A stretch of DNA of 64,000 nt from CAYVRJ01 sp964453645 (GTDB lineage: Bacteria; Bacillota; Clostridia; Christensenellales; JAWKQI01). Under the pieces are notes generated by a model. The model was not told the DNA's origin. It was given only the letters and a program-made list of their open reading frames with translations, and ran no database searches. Location of the stretch: positions 62,001 to 126,000 of the forward strand of contig CAYVRJ010000001.1 in assembly GCA_964453645.1 (NCBI GenBank), read 5' to 3'. Each line of letters begins with the position of its first letter. Positions within the stretch are counted from its first letter, which is position 1. This document shows, piece by piece, positions 1-9,111 of the stretch. A program made the position numbers and the translations under genes.

Positions 1-162
1 TGCACCCTCATTCCCTTTTGGAGCCAGAGGCTTTCCAAAAAGGAGATGATGGCAAAACAGCTCTCTAGGCGAGGAGGTGTTCTTTGCTGTGAAGATTTGG
101 GAGAACGGGTGAGAATCGGGGGCAGGGCTGTGCGATATTTGGAGGGAGAAATTTTTTTGTGA
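1..162 (+). CDS. PhzF-family isomerase, C-terminal fragment (cut by window edge)
   Basis: Frame 1 is open from the first base to a TGA at 160-162 and gives 53 residues. They contain SRRGGVLCCED, RVRIGGRAVRYLEGEI and an upstream IPFW segment, which resemble the C-terminal end of the PhzF phenazine-biosynthesis-like family (diaminopimelate-epimerase fold), where an R-G-G-x-L motif is followed by a final GKAxxYLEGEI-type strand. PhzF-like proteins are cytosolic isomerases, mostly of unknown substrate. The start and most of the catalytic domain lie left of the window, so activity cannot be judged. It reads in the same direction as the ABC exporter genes, but the hairpin at 239-276 probably separates them. 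Confidence 0.7.
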   Translation, partial: CTLIPFWSQRLSKKEMMAKQLSRRGGVLCCEDLGERVRIGGRAVRYLEGEIFL

Positions 163-238
163 GCACAACAGTGCTGAACGGTATGCACAGGATTTAAAAG
201 AATTTTAATAAACTTCATATAGCGGATAAAAATAAAGA

Positions 239-282
239 AAACCTCTCAAACTAAAGAAAAACTGTTTGGGAGGTTTCTTTTG
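239..282 (+). promoter_or_regulatory. Hairpin sequestering the ribosome binding site of the ABC exporter (attenuator or terminator)
   Basis: Bases 239-251 pair with 264-276: 13 pairs including one G-U, with a 12-nt A-rich loop. A T-rich run (TTTCTTTTG, 274-282) follows directly. The only good Shine-Dalgarno sequence for the next gene, GGGAGG at 268-273, lies inside the 3' arm, and its TTG start (280) is 4 nt beyond the stem. The structure could end the upstream transcript, act as a conditional attenuator, or mask translation. Confidence 0.6.
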
Positions 283-1998
283 CTAAAAATTTATAAGTTT
301 CTAAAGCCATATACAGGGCAAATCATCCTCATGGTATTGTTATTGTGTCTACAAGTGTTTACCATGCTCTTTTTACCCAACCTCATGTCCGAAATCGTCA
401 ACGTGGGTATTGTGCAGCGGGGCGGCGACGTGCCCTACATCCTCTCTCAAGGGGGGATTATGCTGCTGGTGGCCCTGGTTAGCTCCATCTGTGCGGTGAG
501 CGTGGGGTATTTGGCCTCTAAAATTGCAGTGAGTTTTGCAACAGATGTGCGGGGTAAGATGTTTGATTGCGTGGAACAGTTCACCATGAACGAGTTCGAC
601 AAGCTGGGCACAGCCTCCCTCACAACCCGGGCCACCAACGATGTGACCCAAGTGCAGGACTTCACCATTATGATGTTTCGAATCATGGTGTTAGCCCCCC
701 TCATGTGTATCGGGGGTATCGCCATGGCGGTTTCTAAAAACCCAAGGCTGTCTTGGGTCATCGTGGCAGCTATGCCCGTGGTACTTTTATTCATTATTAT
801 CCTGTTTAAAAAAGTAATCCCCATCTTCCGTTCGGTCCAAAAAAAGTTGGACAACTTAAATCTGGTCATGCGGGAGAGCTTAACGGGTGTTCGGGTTATC
901 CGTGCCTTTACGGCCGACAAGCGGGAGCAGCAGCGATTCGATGCGGCAAACGAAACCCTCACCCAAGCATCCATTCGGTCACAAATCCTGCTGTCCTCCA
1001 TGATGCCCTTTTTAATGCTGATCATCAACATTGCAAACGTGTTTGTCATATGGTTTGGTGGACAAAACATTGCAGCAGGTGCCATGCAGGTGGGGGATGT
1101 GATGGCCTTTTTGCAATACCTCATGCAGATCATGATGGCACTGGTGATGATGTCTTTGGTGTTCGTCATGTTGCCCAGAGCAAGCGTGTGCGCCAATCGG
1201 ATCAACGAGGTGTTGCAAACGGAAGTTTCCATTAAAAGCCCCAAAAATCCCGAAACCACTGAAAAGGATACGGGGGTGATCGAGTTTAAAAACGTTTCGT
1301 TTAAATATGCCGGGGCAGACAACATGGCCATTGAGGACATCAGCTTCACAGCAAAACCAGGGGAGTTCACCGCCATCATGGGGGGAACGGGTTCGGGTAA
1401 ATCCACCATCATTCAGCTCATCCCTAGGCTGTACGACGTGACCGAGGGTTCTATTACCCTCAACGGCATCGACATTCGAAAGTACAACACCGACGATCTG
1501 CGCTCTCGCATCGGCTACTGCCCCCAAAAGGCCATGCTGCTCTCGGGCACCATTGAATCCAACGTAGCCTTTGGCAAAGAAAATGCAACGGACGAAGAAA
1601 TTGCCGGTGCGGCAGAGATTGCCCAGAGTATCGACTTCATTAAAAAGAAGGAAAAGGGATTTAAAGACCCAATCGCCCAGGGGGGCACCAACGTTTCGGG
1701 GGGACAAAAACAAAGGTTGTCCATCGCCCGTGCCCTGTGCACCAATGCAAATATTTATATTTTTGACGACAGTTTCTCCGCACTGGATTTTAAAACCGAT
1801 GCGGCACTGCGGTCTGCCCTGCGGCGGGAGACCAGCGGAGCAACGGTGATCATCGTTGCCCAGCGCATCAACACTGTGATGGATGCGGACAAGATCATTT
1901 TGTTAAACAACGGAAAGATCGTAGGTGTGGGTAAACACGAAGAGTTACTAGAAACCTGTGAAGAATATGCAGAAATTGCAAAATCTCAGTTGGGTTAA
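280..1998 (+). CDS. ABC exporter half-transporter, degenerate-site subunit
   Basis: This 572-residue protein has an N-terminal six-helix exporter domain (about residues 1-320) and a C-terminal ATPase domain. Walker A is GGTGSGKST near residue 368 and the signature is VSGGQ. Walker B ends FDDS, with Asp where the catalytic Glu is expected, and the switch motif is IVAQR, with Gln in place of His. These are marks of the inactive-site partner in heterodimeric exporters of the BmrC/BmrD and TM287/288 type. The start is TTG at 280 behind GGGAGG. The partner gene begins 10 nt downstream. Lipid or drug export at the membrane is likely; the substrate cannot be read from sequence. Confidence 0.88.
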   Translation: MLKIYKFLKPYTGQIILMVLLLCLQVFTMLFLPNLMSEIVNVGIVQRGGDVPYILSQGGIMLLVALVSSICAVSVGYLASKIAVSFATDVRGKMFDCVEQFTMNEFDKLGTASLTTRATNDVTQVQDFTIMMFRIMVLAPLMCIGGIAMAVSKNPRLSWVIVAAMPVVLLFIIILFKKVIPIFRSVQKKLDNLNLVMRESLTGVRVIRAFTADKREQQRFDAANETLTQASIRSQILLSSMMPFLMLIINIANVFVIWFGGQNIAAGAMQVGDVMAFLQYLMQIMMALVMMSLVFVMLPRASVCANRINEVLQTEVSIKSPKNPETTEKDTGVIEFKNVSFKYAGADNMAIEDISFTAKPGEFTAIMGGTGSGKSTIIQLIPRLYDVTEGSITLNGIDIRKYNTDDLRSRIGYCPQKAMLLSGTIESNVAFGKENATDEEIAGAAEIAQSIDFIKKKEKGFKDPIAQGGTNVSGGQKQRLSIARALCTNANIYIFDDSFSALDFKTDAALRSALRRETSGATVIIVAQRINTVMDADKIILLNNGKIVGVGKHEELLETCEEYAEIAKSQLG

Positions 1999-2008
1999 GG
2001 GGGCAGAC

Positions 2009-3781
2009 ATGAACAAGCAAAAAAACGTAAAATTAGATAAACCAAAGAACATGAAGGGTACGGTGAAACGCCTGCTCTCCTATTTTAAACCCTATAAAAC
2101 CAGCGTGATTTTCATCGTGGTGTTTGCCATTGCATCCACCCTGTTCACCATTTTGGGGCCCTTGCTGTTGGGCCGAGCCACAGATATTATCGTTGCCGGC
2201 CTTGGCACCACCATCAACTTTGGTGCACTGTTAAACCAGCTCATTATTCTAGGGGTGATTTATGCTGCGAGTTCCATCTTTTCCTTTATTCAGCAGCGCC
2301 TCACGGCAAAGACAGCCCAGCGCACGATTTACGACCTTCGCCGGGCGGTGGATCAAAAGATATCCAGTTTGCCCTTAAACTACTTCGACACCCACACCCA
2401 CGGGGAGGTGCTCTCCCGCACCACCTCGGACATAGAACGCATCGGCACCACCCTGCAACAGTCCATGACCCAGTTGATCACCGCTGCGGCAACCATCGTG
2501 GGTATTCTCATCATGATGTTTACCATCAGTTGGATTATGGCCATCATTGCCGTGCTCATCCTGCCCCTCACCCTGCTGCTCACCAGCGGAGTGGTGAAGC
2601 GTTCCCAAAACAGCTATAAAATGCAGCAGCAGTATTTGGGGGAAGTGAACAGCTTTGTGGAAGAACAGTTCTCGGCACATAACGTAATCAAGCTGTTTCG
2701 TCGGGAAAACAGCTCCATAAAAACCTTTGGGGGAATCAACGGAAACTTAAAGAAATATGGCATCAAGGCACAGTTTGCTTCCAGTATCATCATGCCCTTG
2801 GTCTCCTTTGTGGGAAATTTGGGGTATGTTGGCGTGTGCGTGGCGGGAGCGGTGCTCACCGCCGGGGGCAACCTCTCCATCGGTGCCATTCAATCCTTTA
2901 TTCAATACATTCAGCAGTTCATCCAGCCCATCACCCAATCGGCAAACATTGCAAACGTATTGCAATCCTCCATTGCGGCAGCGGAGCGGGTGTTTGAGCT
3001 GTTGGACGAAGAAGAACAGGTTGAAGAATCTGTCAAGACAAAAATTGAAAAGACCACCGGTACGGTCACCTTTGAACACGTTCGCTTTGGGTATGTTCCC
3101 GAGAAGATCCTCATCAAGGACATGAACTTAACGGTTAAAAGCGGTCAAAAGGTGGCCATTGTGGGCCCCACCGGTGCGGGTAAGACCACCCTAGTGAACT
3201 TGCTCATGCGGTTTTATGAGCTGAGCGGGGGAGCCATTAAGATAGACGGGGTGAATATTCAAGACATTTCAAGGGACAACCTGCGTGAACTCTTTGGCAT
3301 GGTGTTGCAGGACACGTGGTTAAAGAGCGACACCATCGCCCACAACATCGCATACGGCGACCCATCCATGCCCCGGGAGCAGGTGGAGCGTGCGGCAAAG
3401 ATGGCCAATGTGGATCACTTTATCAGCACGTGGCCGGGTGGTTACGACATGGTGATTTCCGAAGATGCGGACAACATCTCCCAAGGGCAAAAACAGTTGC
3501 TCACCATCGCCCGTGCCTTTGCGGACGACCCGCAGATTCTCATACTCGATGAGGCCACCAGCAGCGTGGACACGAGGACGGAACAGCTCATTCAATCGGC
3601 TATGCAAAAGTTAACCCAGGGCAGGACGAGTTTTGTTATTGCCCACAGGTTGTCAACAATCAAAGACAGCGATATAATACTATATATGCAGGAGGGCGAT
3701 ATACTGGAGCAGGGTTCCCACGAGGAGCTCATGGAACTAAACAACTATTACGCCAAGTTATATAACAGCCAGTTTGCATAA
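2009..3781 (+). CDS. ABC exporter half-transporter, catalytic-site subunit
   Basis: This 590-residue protein has an N-terminal extension of about 25 basic residues, a six-helix exporter domain and an ATPase domain with Walker A GPTGAGKTT, Walker B ILDEA with the catalytic Glu, and an intact H-loop (IAHR). Its signature motif reads ISQGQ instead of LSGGQ. In a heterodimer that signature faces the Walker motifs of the other subunit, so the damaged signature here and the damaged Walker B and H-loop of the upstream protein fall in the same composite site. The other site is complete. ATG at 2009 follows AAGGGGG; an earlier in-frame codon at 1958 lies inside the upstream gene and has no ribosome site. 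Confidence 0.9.
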   Translation: MNKQKNVKLDKPKNMKGTVKRLLSYFKPYKTSVIFIVVFAIASTLFTILGPLLLGRATDIIVAGLGTTINFGALLNQLIILGVIYAASSIFSFIQQRLTAKTAQRTIYDLRRAVDQKISSLPLNYFDTHTHGEVLSRTTSDIERIGTTLQQSMTQLITAAATIVGILIMMFTISWIMAIIAVLILPLTLLLTSGVVKRSQNSYKMQQQYLGEVNSFVEEQFSAHNVIKLFRRENSSIKTFGGINGNLKKYGIKAQFASSIIMPLVSFVGNLGYVGVCVAGAVLTAGGNLSIGAIQSFIQYIQQFIQPITQSANIANVLQSSIAAAERVFELLDEEEQVEESVKTKIEKTTGTVTFEHVRFGYVPEKILIKDMNLTVKSGQKVAIVGPTGAGKTTLVNLLMRFYELSGGAIKIDGVNIQDISRDNLRELFGMVLQDTWLKSDTIAHNIAYGDPSMPREQVERAAKMANVDHFISTWPGGYDMVISEDADNISQGQKQLLTIARAFADDPQILILDEATSSVDTRTEQLIQSAMQKLTQGRTSFVIAHRLSTIKDSDIILYMQEGDILEQGSHEELMELNNYYAKLYNSQFA

Positions 3782-3801
3782 AATGAATTGTGTGAGGTCT
3801 T

Positions 3802-5568
3802 ATGAATTTTATAGCTGCAACAAAAGAGGAGCAGGTGCGCCAAGGGGTTTCCCAGTACGACTTTATTCTTTTAACCCCCGATGCGTATGTGGATCACCCG
3901 TCCTTTGCAAATGCGCTCATCGCCCGGTGGGTGGAACACTTGGGGGCATCCGTTGCCATCATCGCCCAGCCGGATTTTAAAGATACGAAAAGTGTCACTC
4001 TATTTGGCAAACCTAAGTACGCCTTCCTAATCAGCGGGGGTAACTTAGACGGTTTGGTCAACACATACACGGCAAACAAACATTTGCGAAACACCGACGA
4101 ATATTCCGAAGGGGGTAAGGCGGGCAAACGCCCCAAACGCCCCACCATCACGTATACGTCCATGGTGAAGGCAGAGTACCCCGACGTGCCGGTGATCATC
4201 GGGGGAATTGAAAGTTCCCTTCGCAGGTTTGCCCACTACGACTATTGGGACGATACGGTGAGGAGATCCATCCTCTTGGATGCAAAGGCAGATTTGCTCA
4301 TCTACGGCATGGGGGAAGCACCCCTTTGTGAAATTGTGCTCTCTATGCTGGAGGGTAAACCCCTTTCGGAGCTTCGGCGCATACGGGGCACTTGTTTTGT
4401 TGCAGAAACAAAACCCAAGGGGGAGTTTGTGCTGCTGCCCCCCTGTGAGGAAGTGCAGAGGGACAAAAAGGTGTACAACCAAGCCTTTGCCCTCACCTAT
4501 GCCAATGGAGATTATATAACGGCAAAAACCCTGGTGCAAAAGCACGGGGACAAATATTTAATTCAAAATCCCCCGGCAAAACCCCTGAGCACCCGGGAGA
4601 TGGACACAGTGTATTCCCTGCCCTTCACCCGCAAACCCCATCCTAAATATAAGGAAAGAATTCCAGCCTTAGATGAAGTGGAGTTTTCCATCACGGCAAA
4701 CCGTGGCTGCTTTGGCGGATGTGCCTTTTGTGCCATATCCATGCATCAGGGTAAACACATCACCCATCGGAGCGAACGCTCTATTTTACATGAAGCAACA
4801 GAGCTCACCAAAAAAACCAACTTTAAGGGTTATATCCACGACATTGGCGGCCCCACCGCCAACTTTTTCAGAAACCCCTGCAACAAATCCAAAACCAAGG
4901 GATATTGCAAAGAGGCCAAGTGTCTCTCCTGCAAGAATTTATCCGCCGATCACACGGACTATGTGAACCTGTTAAAAAAGGTGCGCTCCCTGCCGGGGGT
5001 GAAGAAGGTGTTCATACGTTCGGGCATTCGCTACGATTATTTGATGCAGGACAGCAAGGACATATTCTTACACGAACTGGTCAAGCATCACGTCTCAGGT
5101 CAGTTAAAGGTTGCCCCCGAATATTCGGTGAACAGGGTGCTTCAAAAGATGAACAAACCAAACATCGAATTATACAATAAATTCGCAAAACGGTTTAGTC
5201 AGCTCAATATGCGATATAATAAAAAGCAGTACCTCATCCCCTATTACATCTGTTCGCACCCGGGTGCGGGCATGAAGGAGGCCATTGAGCACGCATTGTT
5301 TTTAAAGCAAAACAAGTTTATACCCGAACAGGTGCAGGATTTTTACCCCACCCCGGGGACCCTCTCAACAGCCATGTACTACACCGGGTTTCACCCCTTA
5401 ACCGGGGAGAAGGTTTACGTTGCCAAGAGCGAGAAGGAGCGTGCGGAGCACAGGGCGCTCATGCAGTTTCATACAAAGAAAAACAAGGGTAAGGTGAAAG
5501 AAATACTCATTCGGGAGGGAAGAGAGGATTTAATCGGCAGGAGCGAGCGATGTTTGATAGATGGGTAA
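3802..5568 (+). CDS. YgiQ-family radical SAM protein
   Basis: This 588-residue protein is full length for the YgiQ (UPF0313) family. The opening FLPT-like segment, QYDFILLTPDAYVDHPSF, is characteristic. The radical SAM cluster motif CxxxCxxC is Cys303, Cys307 and Cys310 (GCFGGCAFC). A later region with conserved cysteines (CNKSKTKGYC, CKEAKCLSC) matches the family's C-terminal half. The substrate is not established for the family. The ATG at 3802 is preceded by GAGG. The gene begins 20 nt after the ABC exporter genes, so it may be cotranscribed with them, with no obvious functional link. Confidence 0.9.
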   Translation: MNFIAATKEEQVRQGVSQYDFILLTPDAYVDHPSFANALIARWVEHLGASVAIIAQPDFKDTKSVTLFGKPKYAFLISGGNLDGLVNTYTANKHLRNTDEYSEGGKAGKRPKRPTITYTSMVKAEYPDVPVIIGGIESSLRRFAHYDYWDDTVRRSILLDAKADLLIYGMGEAPLCEIVLSMLEGKPLSELRRIRGTCFVAETKPKGEFVLLPPCEEVQRDKKVYNQAFALTYANGDYITAKTLVQKHGDKYLIQNPPAKPLSTREMDTVYSLPFTRKPHPKYKERIPALDEVEFSITANRGCFGGCAFCAISMHQGKHITHRSERSILHEATELTKKTNFKGYIHDIGGPTANFFRNPCNKSKTKGYCKEAKCLSCKNLSADHTDYVNLLKKVRSLPGVKKVFIRSGIRYDYLMQDSKDIFLHELVKHHVSGQLKVAPEYSVNRVLQKMNKPNIELYNKFAKRFSQLNMRYNKKQYLIPYYICSHPGAGMKEAIEHALFLKQNKFIPEQVQDFYPTPGTLSTAMYYTGFHPLTGEKVYVAKSEKERAEHRALMQFHTKKNKGKVKEILIREGREDLIGRSERCLIDG

Positions 5569-5594
5569 AGTTAACGCTTCGTTCATAAATTGTA

Positions 5595-5624
5595 TTGATT
5601 TTTAAACACCTTGTGTGATATAAT
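5595..5624 (+). promoter_or_regulatory. Predicted promoter for tig
   Basis: TTGATT (5595-5600) is separated by 18 nt from TATAAT (5619-5624), ending 49 bases before the trigger factor start in a 105-base gap. Confidence 0.6.
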
Positions 5625-5673
5625 TTTCCTCGTTATTTATTATAATTAGAGTGGACTCATTTAAGGAGGAACA

Positions 5674-6972
5674 ATGGGCGCAACATACGAAAAGCTTGAA
5701 AACAATAGGGCAAAAGTGACATTTCACATACCGAGTGCTAAAATAGAGGAAGGCAAACAGGCCGCATATCAAAAGAATAAGGGTAAGTTTCGGGTTCCGG
5801 GTTTTCGTCCGGGAAAGGCACCCCGGAAGATCATCGAGCAGACTTATGGCGAGATGGTGTTCTTTGAAGATGCATTCGATCAAGTATTTTCGGAGGCCTA
5901 TTCCAGTGCCGTGGATGAGTTAAGTTTATTCCCCGTATCCCGCCCGCAAGTGGATATCGAGGATTTTGCCGAGGACGGCAGTGTGAAAGTGGTTGCGGAA
6001 ATCGACTTAAAACCCGAAGTGGAACTGGGCGAATACTTGGGCCTTGAAGTGGAAAAACCCGACTTTGAAGTAAAAGACGAAGACGTGGAAAAGGAAATTG
6101 AGCGCCTTTTAGACCAAAATGCTGGTTTTGAAGAGGTTGATCGCCCTGCACAAATGGGGGATCGAACCACCATCGACTATGCGGGCAGTGTGGACGGCGT
6201 TGCCTTTGAAGGCGGTACCGCACAGGATCAAATGTTAGAACTCGGTTCCAACATGTTTATCCCCGGATTTGAAGAGCAAATCGTGGGCATGAGCAAGGGG
6301 GACAGCAAAGATATTAACGTCACCTTCCCCGAAGACTATCGTGCGGAAAACCTTGCGGGTAAAGATGCCGTGTTTGCCATTACACTCAAGGAAATTAAGA
6401 CAAAGCTGCTGCCCGAACTGGACGACGAGTTTGCAAAAGACGTATCCGAGTTCGAAACCTTAGCAGAGCTTAGGGAAGATACAAAGAATAAACTCACTGA
6501 GCGTGCAAAGAACAACGAAAAGCACTTCTGTGAAGACGCAGCGCTAAAGGTTGCCGTTGACAATGCAAAGGCAGATATTCCGGACAGCATGGTGGATAAC
6601 CAAGTGGATCGCCAGATTCAAGAGATGGCCATGAGTATGATGTATCAGGGTTTGGACATGGAAGGTTATTTAAAATATACAGGGCTTACCATGGAAGAAC
6701 TGAGAGATCAGCAAAAACCCACTGCCCGGGAGATCGTGAAGACACAGCTCACATTAGAAGCCATTATCAAAAAGGAAAACATTCAGCCCGATGAAAAAAA
6801 GGTGGATGAATACATTCAAAAAATGGCAGAGCGCACAAAAAAAGACTTTGAGGAATACAAAAAGACCATCAACGAAGACATGATGGAGAGCATTAGAGAG
6901 CGAAGTGCAGTGGAAACCGCCATTGAACTCATCGCACAAAAGGCTAAATATGTGAAACAAAAGGCAAAATAA
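5674..6972 (+). CDS. tig: Trigger factor, ribosome-associated chaperone
   Basis: This 432-residue protein binds at the ribosome exit tunnel and shelters nascent chains. The N-terminal domain carries the ribosome-contact signature GFRPGKAPRKII at about residues 45-56. The FKBP-type prolyl isomerase domain (about 160-245) includes IDYAGSVDG and a downstream FIPGFEEQIVG. A long helical C-terminal chaperone region follows. Length is normal for the family. The ATG at 5674 follows AAGGAGG. The order tig-clpP-clpX is a common conserved arrangement in Bacillota and supports the call. Confidence 0.97.
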   Translation: MGATYEKLENNRAKVTFHIPSAKIEEGKQAAYQKNKGKFRVPGFRPGKAPRKIIEQTYGEMVFFEDAFDQVFSEAYSSAVDELSLFPVSRPQVDIEDFAEDGSVKVVAEIDLKPEVELGEYLGLEVEKPDFEVKDEDVEKEIERLLDQNAGFEEVDRPAQMGDRTTIDYAGSVDGVAFEGGTAQDQMLELGSNMFIPGFEEQIVGMSKGDSKDINVTFPEDYRAENLAGKDAVFAITLKEIKTKLLPELDDEFAKDVSEFETLAELREDTKNKLTERAKNNEKHFCEDAALKVAVDNAKADIPDSMVDNQVDRQIQEMAMSMMYQGLDMEGYLKYTGLTMEELRDQQKPTAREIVKTQLTLEAIIKKENIQPDEKKVDEYIQKMAERTKKDFEEYKKTINEDMMESIRERSAVETAIELIAQKAKYVKQKAK

Positions 6973-7039
6973 TGGAAAGGGGTTTCACCCCCGCGTGTAG
7001 AATAAATTTGATACACGAAAGAAAGGAAGACAAACGAGA

Positions 7040-7624
7040 ATGAATTTAGTACCAATCGTTGTGGAGCAGACCAACCGGGGTGAACGCTCGTACGATATTT
7101 TTTCCAGACTGTTAAAGGATCGCATCGTTTTTTTAACGGGTGAAGTGTGTGACGAATCTGCCAATTTGGCCGTTGCCCAAATGCTGTTTTTAGAAGCGGA
7201 AGATCCTGATAAAGATATTTTTCTATATATCAACAGTCCGGGTGGTTCGGTCACAGCGGGCATGGCGATTTATGATACCATACAGTACCTTCGGTGCGAA
7301 GTGTCCACTATCTGTATTGGCCTTGCTGCATCCATGGGTGCATTTCTCCTAGCGGCAGGCGCCAAGGGCAAGCGCAAGGCACTGCCCAACAGTGAGATAC
7401 TCATTCATCAGCCCTTGGGGGGTGCGAGAGGCCAGGCTACAGATATTGCCATTCAGGCCGATCACATCATCAAGACAAAAAAGAAGATGATTGAAATATT
7501 AAGTGCTAGAACGGGGCAAACTATTGAAAAAATCGCAGCAGATGTGGAGAGGGATTATTACATGAGTGCCGATGCTGCAAAAGAATATGGTATCGTAGAC
7601 GAGGTAATACCTCCCAGACATTAA
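7040..7624 (+). CDS. clpP: ATP-dependent Clp protease proteolytic subunit
   Basis: This 194-residue serine peptidase forms the ClpP tetradecamer that degrades substrates unfolded by ClpX. The catalytic triad is visible as Ser98 (LAASMGAF), His123 (LIHQPLGG) and Asp172 (RDYYMS). Length is typical and no propeptide is apparent. It lies 67 nt downstream of tig and 14 nt upstream of clpX. The ATG at 7040 follows an AAAGAAAGG-type ribosome site. Confidence 0.97.
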   Translation: MNLVPIVVEQTNRGERSYDIFSRLLKDRIVFLTGEVCDESANLAVAQMLFLEAEDPDKDIFLYINSPGGSVTAGMAIYDTIQYLRCEVSTICIGLAASMGAFLLAAGAKGKRKALPNSEILIHQPLGGARGQATDIAIQADHIIKTKKKMIEILSARTGQTIEKIAADVERDYYMSADAAKEYGIVDEVIPPRH

Positions 7625-7638
7625 ATCCGAGGTGGAGA

Positions 7639-8931
7639 ATGGACAAAACGAGAATTGAAGAAAAGAAACAGCTCAAGTGTTCCTTTTGCGGCAAGCATCA
7701 GGATCAGGTGAGACGGCTCATCGCCGGGCCGGGGGTAAACATTTGCGACGAATGTATTGAGCTGTGCCGTGAAATTATAGACGAGGACTACACGGAAGAC
7801 AGCGATATCTGCTTAAACGAGCTGCCTAAGCCCGAGGAGATATTTAATATACTCAACGACTACGTAGTGGGGCAGTTTGAGGCTAAGAAGAGCTTAGCCG
7901 TTGCCGTATACAACCACTACAAGCGAATTAATGCCGATACAAAAAAAGATGATGTAGAACTGCAAAAGTCCAACATCATTATGCTTGGGCCAACGGGCTG
8001 CGGAAAGACGCTGCTTGCCCAAACCTTGGCAAGAATTTTAAACGTTCCCTTCGCCATTGCCGATGCAACGTCTCTCACCGAAGCGGGTTACGTTGGCGAG
8101 GATGTTGAAAACATTTTACTAAAGCTCATTCAAGCTGCCGATTTTGATATCGAGCGGGCAGAGCGGGGCATTATCTATATCGACGAAATCGATAAAATTG
8201 CCAGGAAGAGCGACAACCCCTCCATCACTCGGGACGTTTCGGGAGAGGGCGTTCAGCAGGCACTGCTTAAAATCTTAGAGGGAACCGTTGCCTCCGTTCC
8301 TCCCCAGGGTGGAAGAAAGCATCCCCATCAGGAGTTTATCCAAATCGACACCTCCCACATGCTGTTTATTTGCGGCGGTGCGTTCGGCGGTTTGGAAAAG
8401 ATTATCGAAAACCGAATCGGCAAAAAGACCATGGGTTTTGGTGCAGAAATTCAGAAAAAAGAGGAAAAGAATGTTTCGGAGCTGTACAGCCAAATACTAC
8501 CCGAAGACCTCTTAAAGTTTGGATTGATTCCCGAATTTGTGGGCAGAGTGCCTGTCATCGTCACCCTCAATTCTTTGGACGAAGAAGCATTGGTGAAGAT
8601 TTTAACAGAACCGAAGAACTCTTTGGTGAAGCAGTTCACGAAACTGTTGGACTTAGACGGGGTTGCCTTGGAATTCGAACCGGGTGCAGTGGAAGAGATT
8701 GCAAAGCTTGCCATCGAGCGGGACACCGGTGCCAGAGGCCTTCGCGCAATATTAGAAGCTGTGATGCTGGACGTGATGTTCGACGTGCCCTCCCGTGACG
8801 ATGTACACAAGTGCATCATCACCAAGGATACCATTAAGAACAAACAAAATCCCATTCTCATTTTAAGTGAGGGTGGACAGAAAAAGCTAAAACCCCCTTC
8901 CCCCCAGCGCAGGAAGAATTCAGCTTCGTAA
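7639..8931 (+). CDS. clpX: ClpX unfoldase subunit of ClpXP
   Basis: This 430-residue AAA+ unfoldase delivers substrates to ClpP. The N-terminal zinc-binding domain uses Cys14, Cys17, Cys36 and Cys39. Walker A is GPTGCGKT near residue 117 and Walker B is IIYIDEIDKI. Between them is the ClpX-typical SLTEAGYVGEDVEN segment, and near the end is RDTGARGLR, the sensor-2 region. Length is normal. It is 14 nt behind clpP, with GAGGTGG before the ATG at 7639, so the two are almost certainly cotranscribed. Confidence 0.97.
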   Translation: MDKTRIEEKKQLKCSFCGKHQDQVRRLIAGPGVNICDECIELCREIIDEDYTEDSDICLNELPKPEEIFNILNDYVVGQFEAKKSLAVAVYNHYKRINADTKKDDVELQKSNIIMLGPTGCGKTLLAQTLARILNVPFAIADATSLTEAGYVGEDVENILLKLIQAADFDIERAERGIIYIDEIDKIARKSDNPSITRDVSGEGVQQALLKILEGTVASVPPQGGRKHPHQEFIQIDTSHMLFICGGAFGGLEKIIENRIGKKTMGFGAEIQKKEEKNVSELYSQILPEDLLKFGLIPEFVGRVPVIVTLNSLDEEALVKILTEPKNSLVKQFTKLLDLDGVALEFEPGAVEEIAKLAIERDTGARGLRAILEAVMLDVMFDVPSRDDVHKCIITKDTIKNKQNPILILSEGGQKKLKPPSPQRRKNSAS

Positions 8932-8978
8932 AGAACCAACAGATACACTGCCCCGAAAAGCGAATGTTTTAAGTCAGA

Positions 8979-9022
8979 CAAAAGTTTTTGGGGTTTTCAG
9001 GGTGCAGGGCAGAGTCCTGCAA
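8979..9022. repeat. Partial member of the composite intergenic repeat family
   Basis: ACAAAAGTTTTTGGGGTTTT (8979-8998) nearly matches 27901-27921. The next segment, 9003-9021, is the small palindrome TGCAGG...CCTGCA, resembling the CAGGGACT...AGTCCCTG unit of the larger clusters. It lies between clpX and the terminator. Confidence 0.5.
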
Positions 9023-9043
9023 TAAAAGATGATTGAACGACTG

Positions 9044-9077
9044 AGACACTGTCCGGGTTTGGGCAGTGTCTGTTTTT
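9044..9077 (+). terminator. Intrinsic terminator after clpX
   Basis: AGACACTGTCC (9044-9054) pairs with 9061-9071 around a 6-nt loop, with one G-U pair, and is followed by GTTTTT. Confidence 0.85.
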
Positions 9078-9111
9078 ATGAGATTTATTTTATTTAGGAG
9101 TATTGAGATAG

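Noticed and set aside
183..194. Four-codon leader peptide before the ABC exporter hairpin
   Set aside because: There is no ribosome site, and such a short frame is expected by chance.
447..1412. Long open frame (321 codons) on the minus strand opposite the first ABC exporter gene
   Set aside because: The plus-strand frame has all ABC motifs; the opposite frame has no ribosome site or motif and follows from codon bias.
6994..7017. Hairpin CGTGTA...TACACG between tig and clpP as a terminator
   Set aside because: The stem is only 6 bp, the loop is 12 nt and no T run follows; cotranscription of tig and clpP is more likely.
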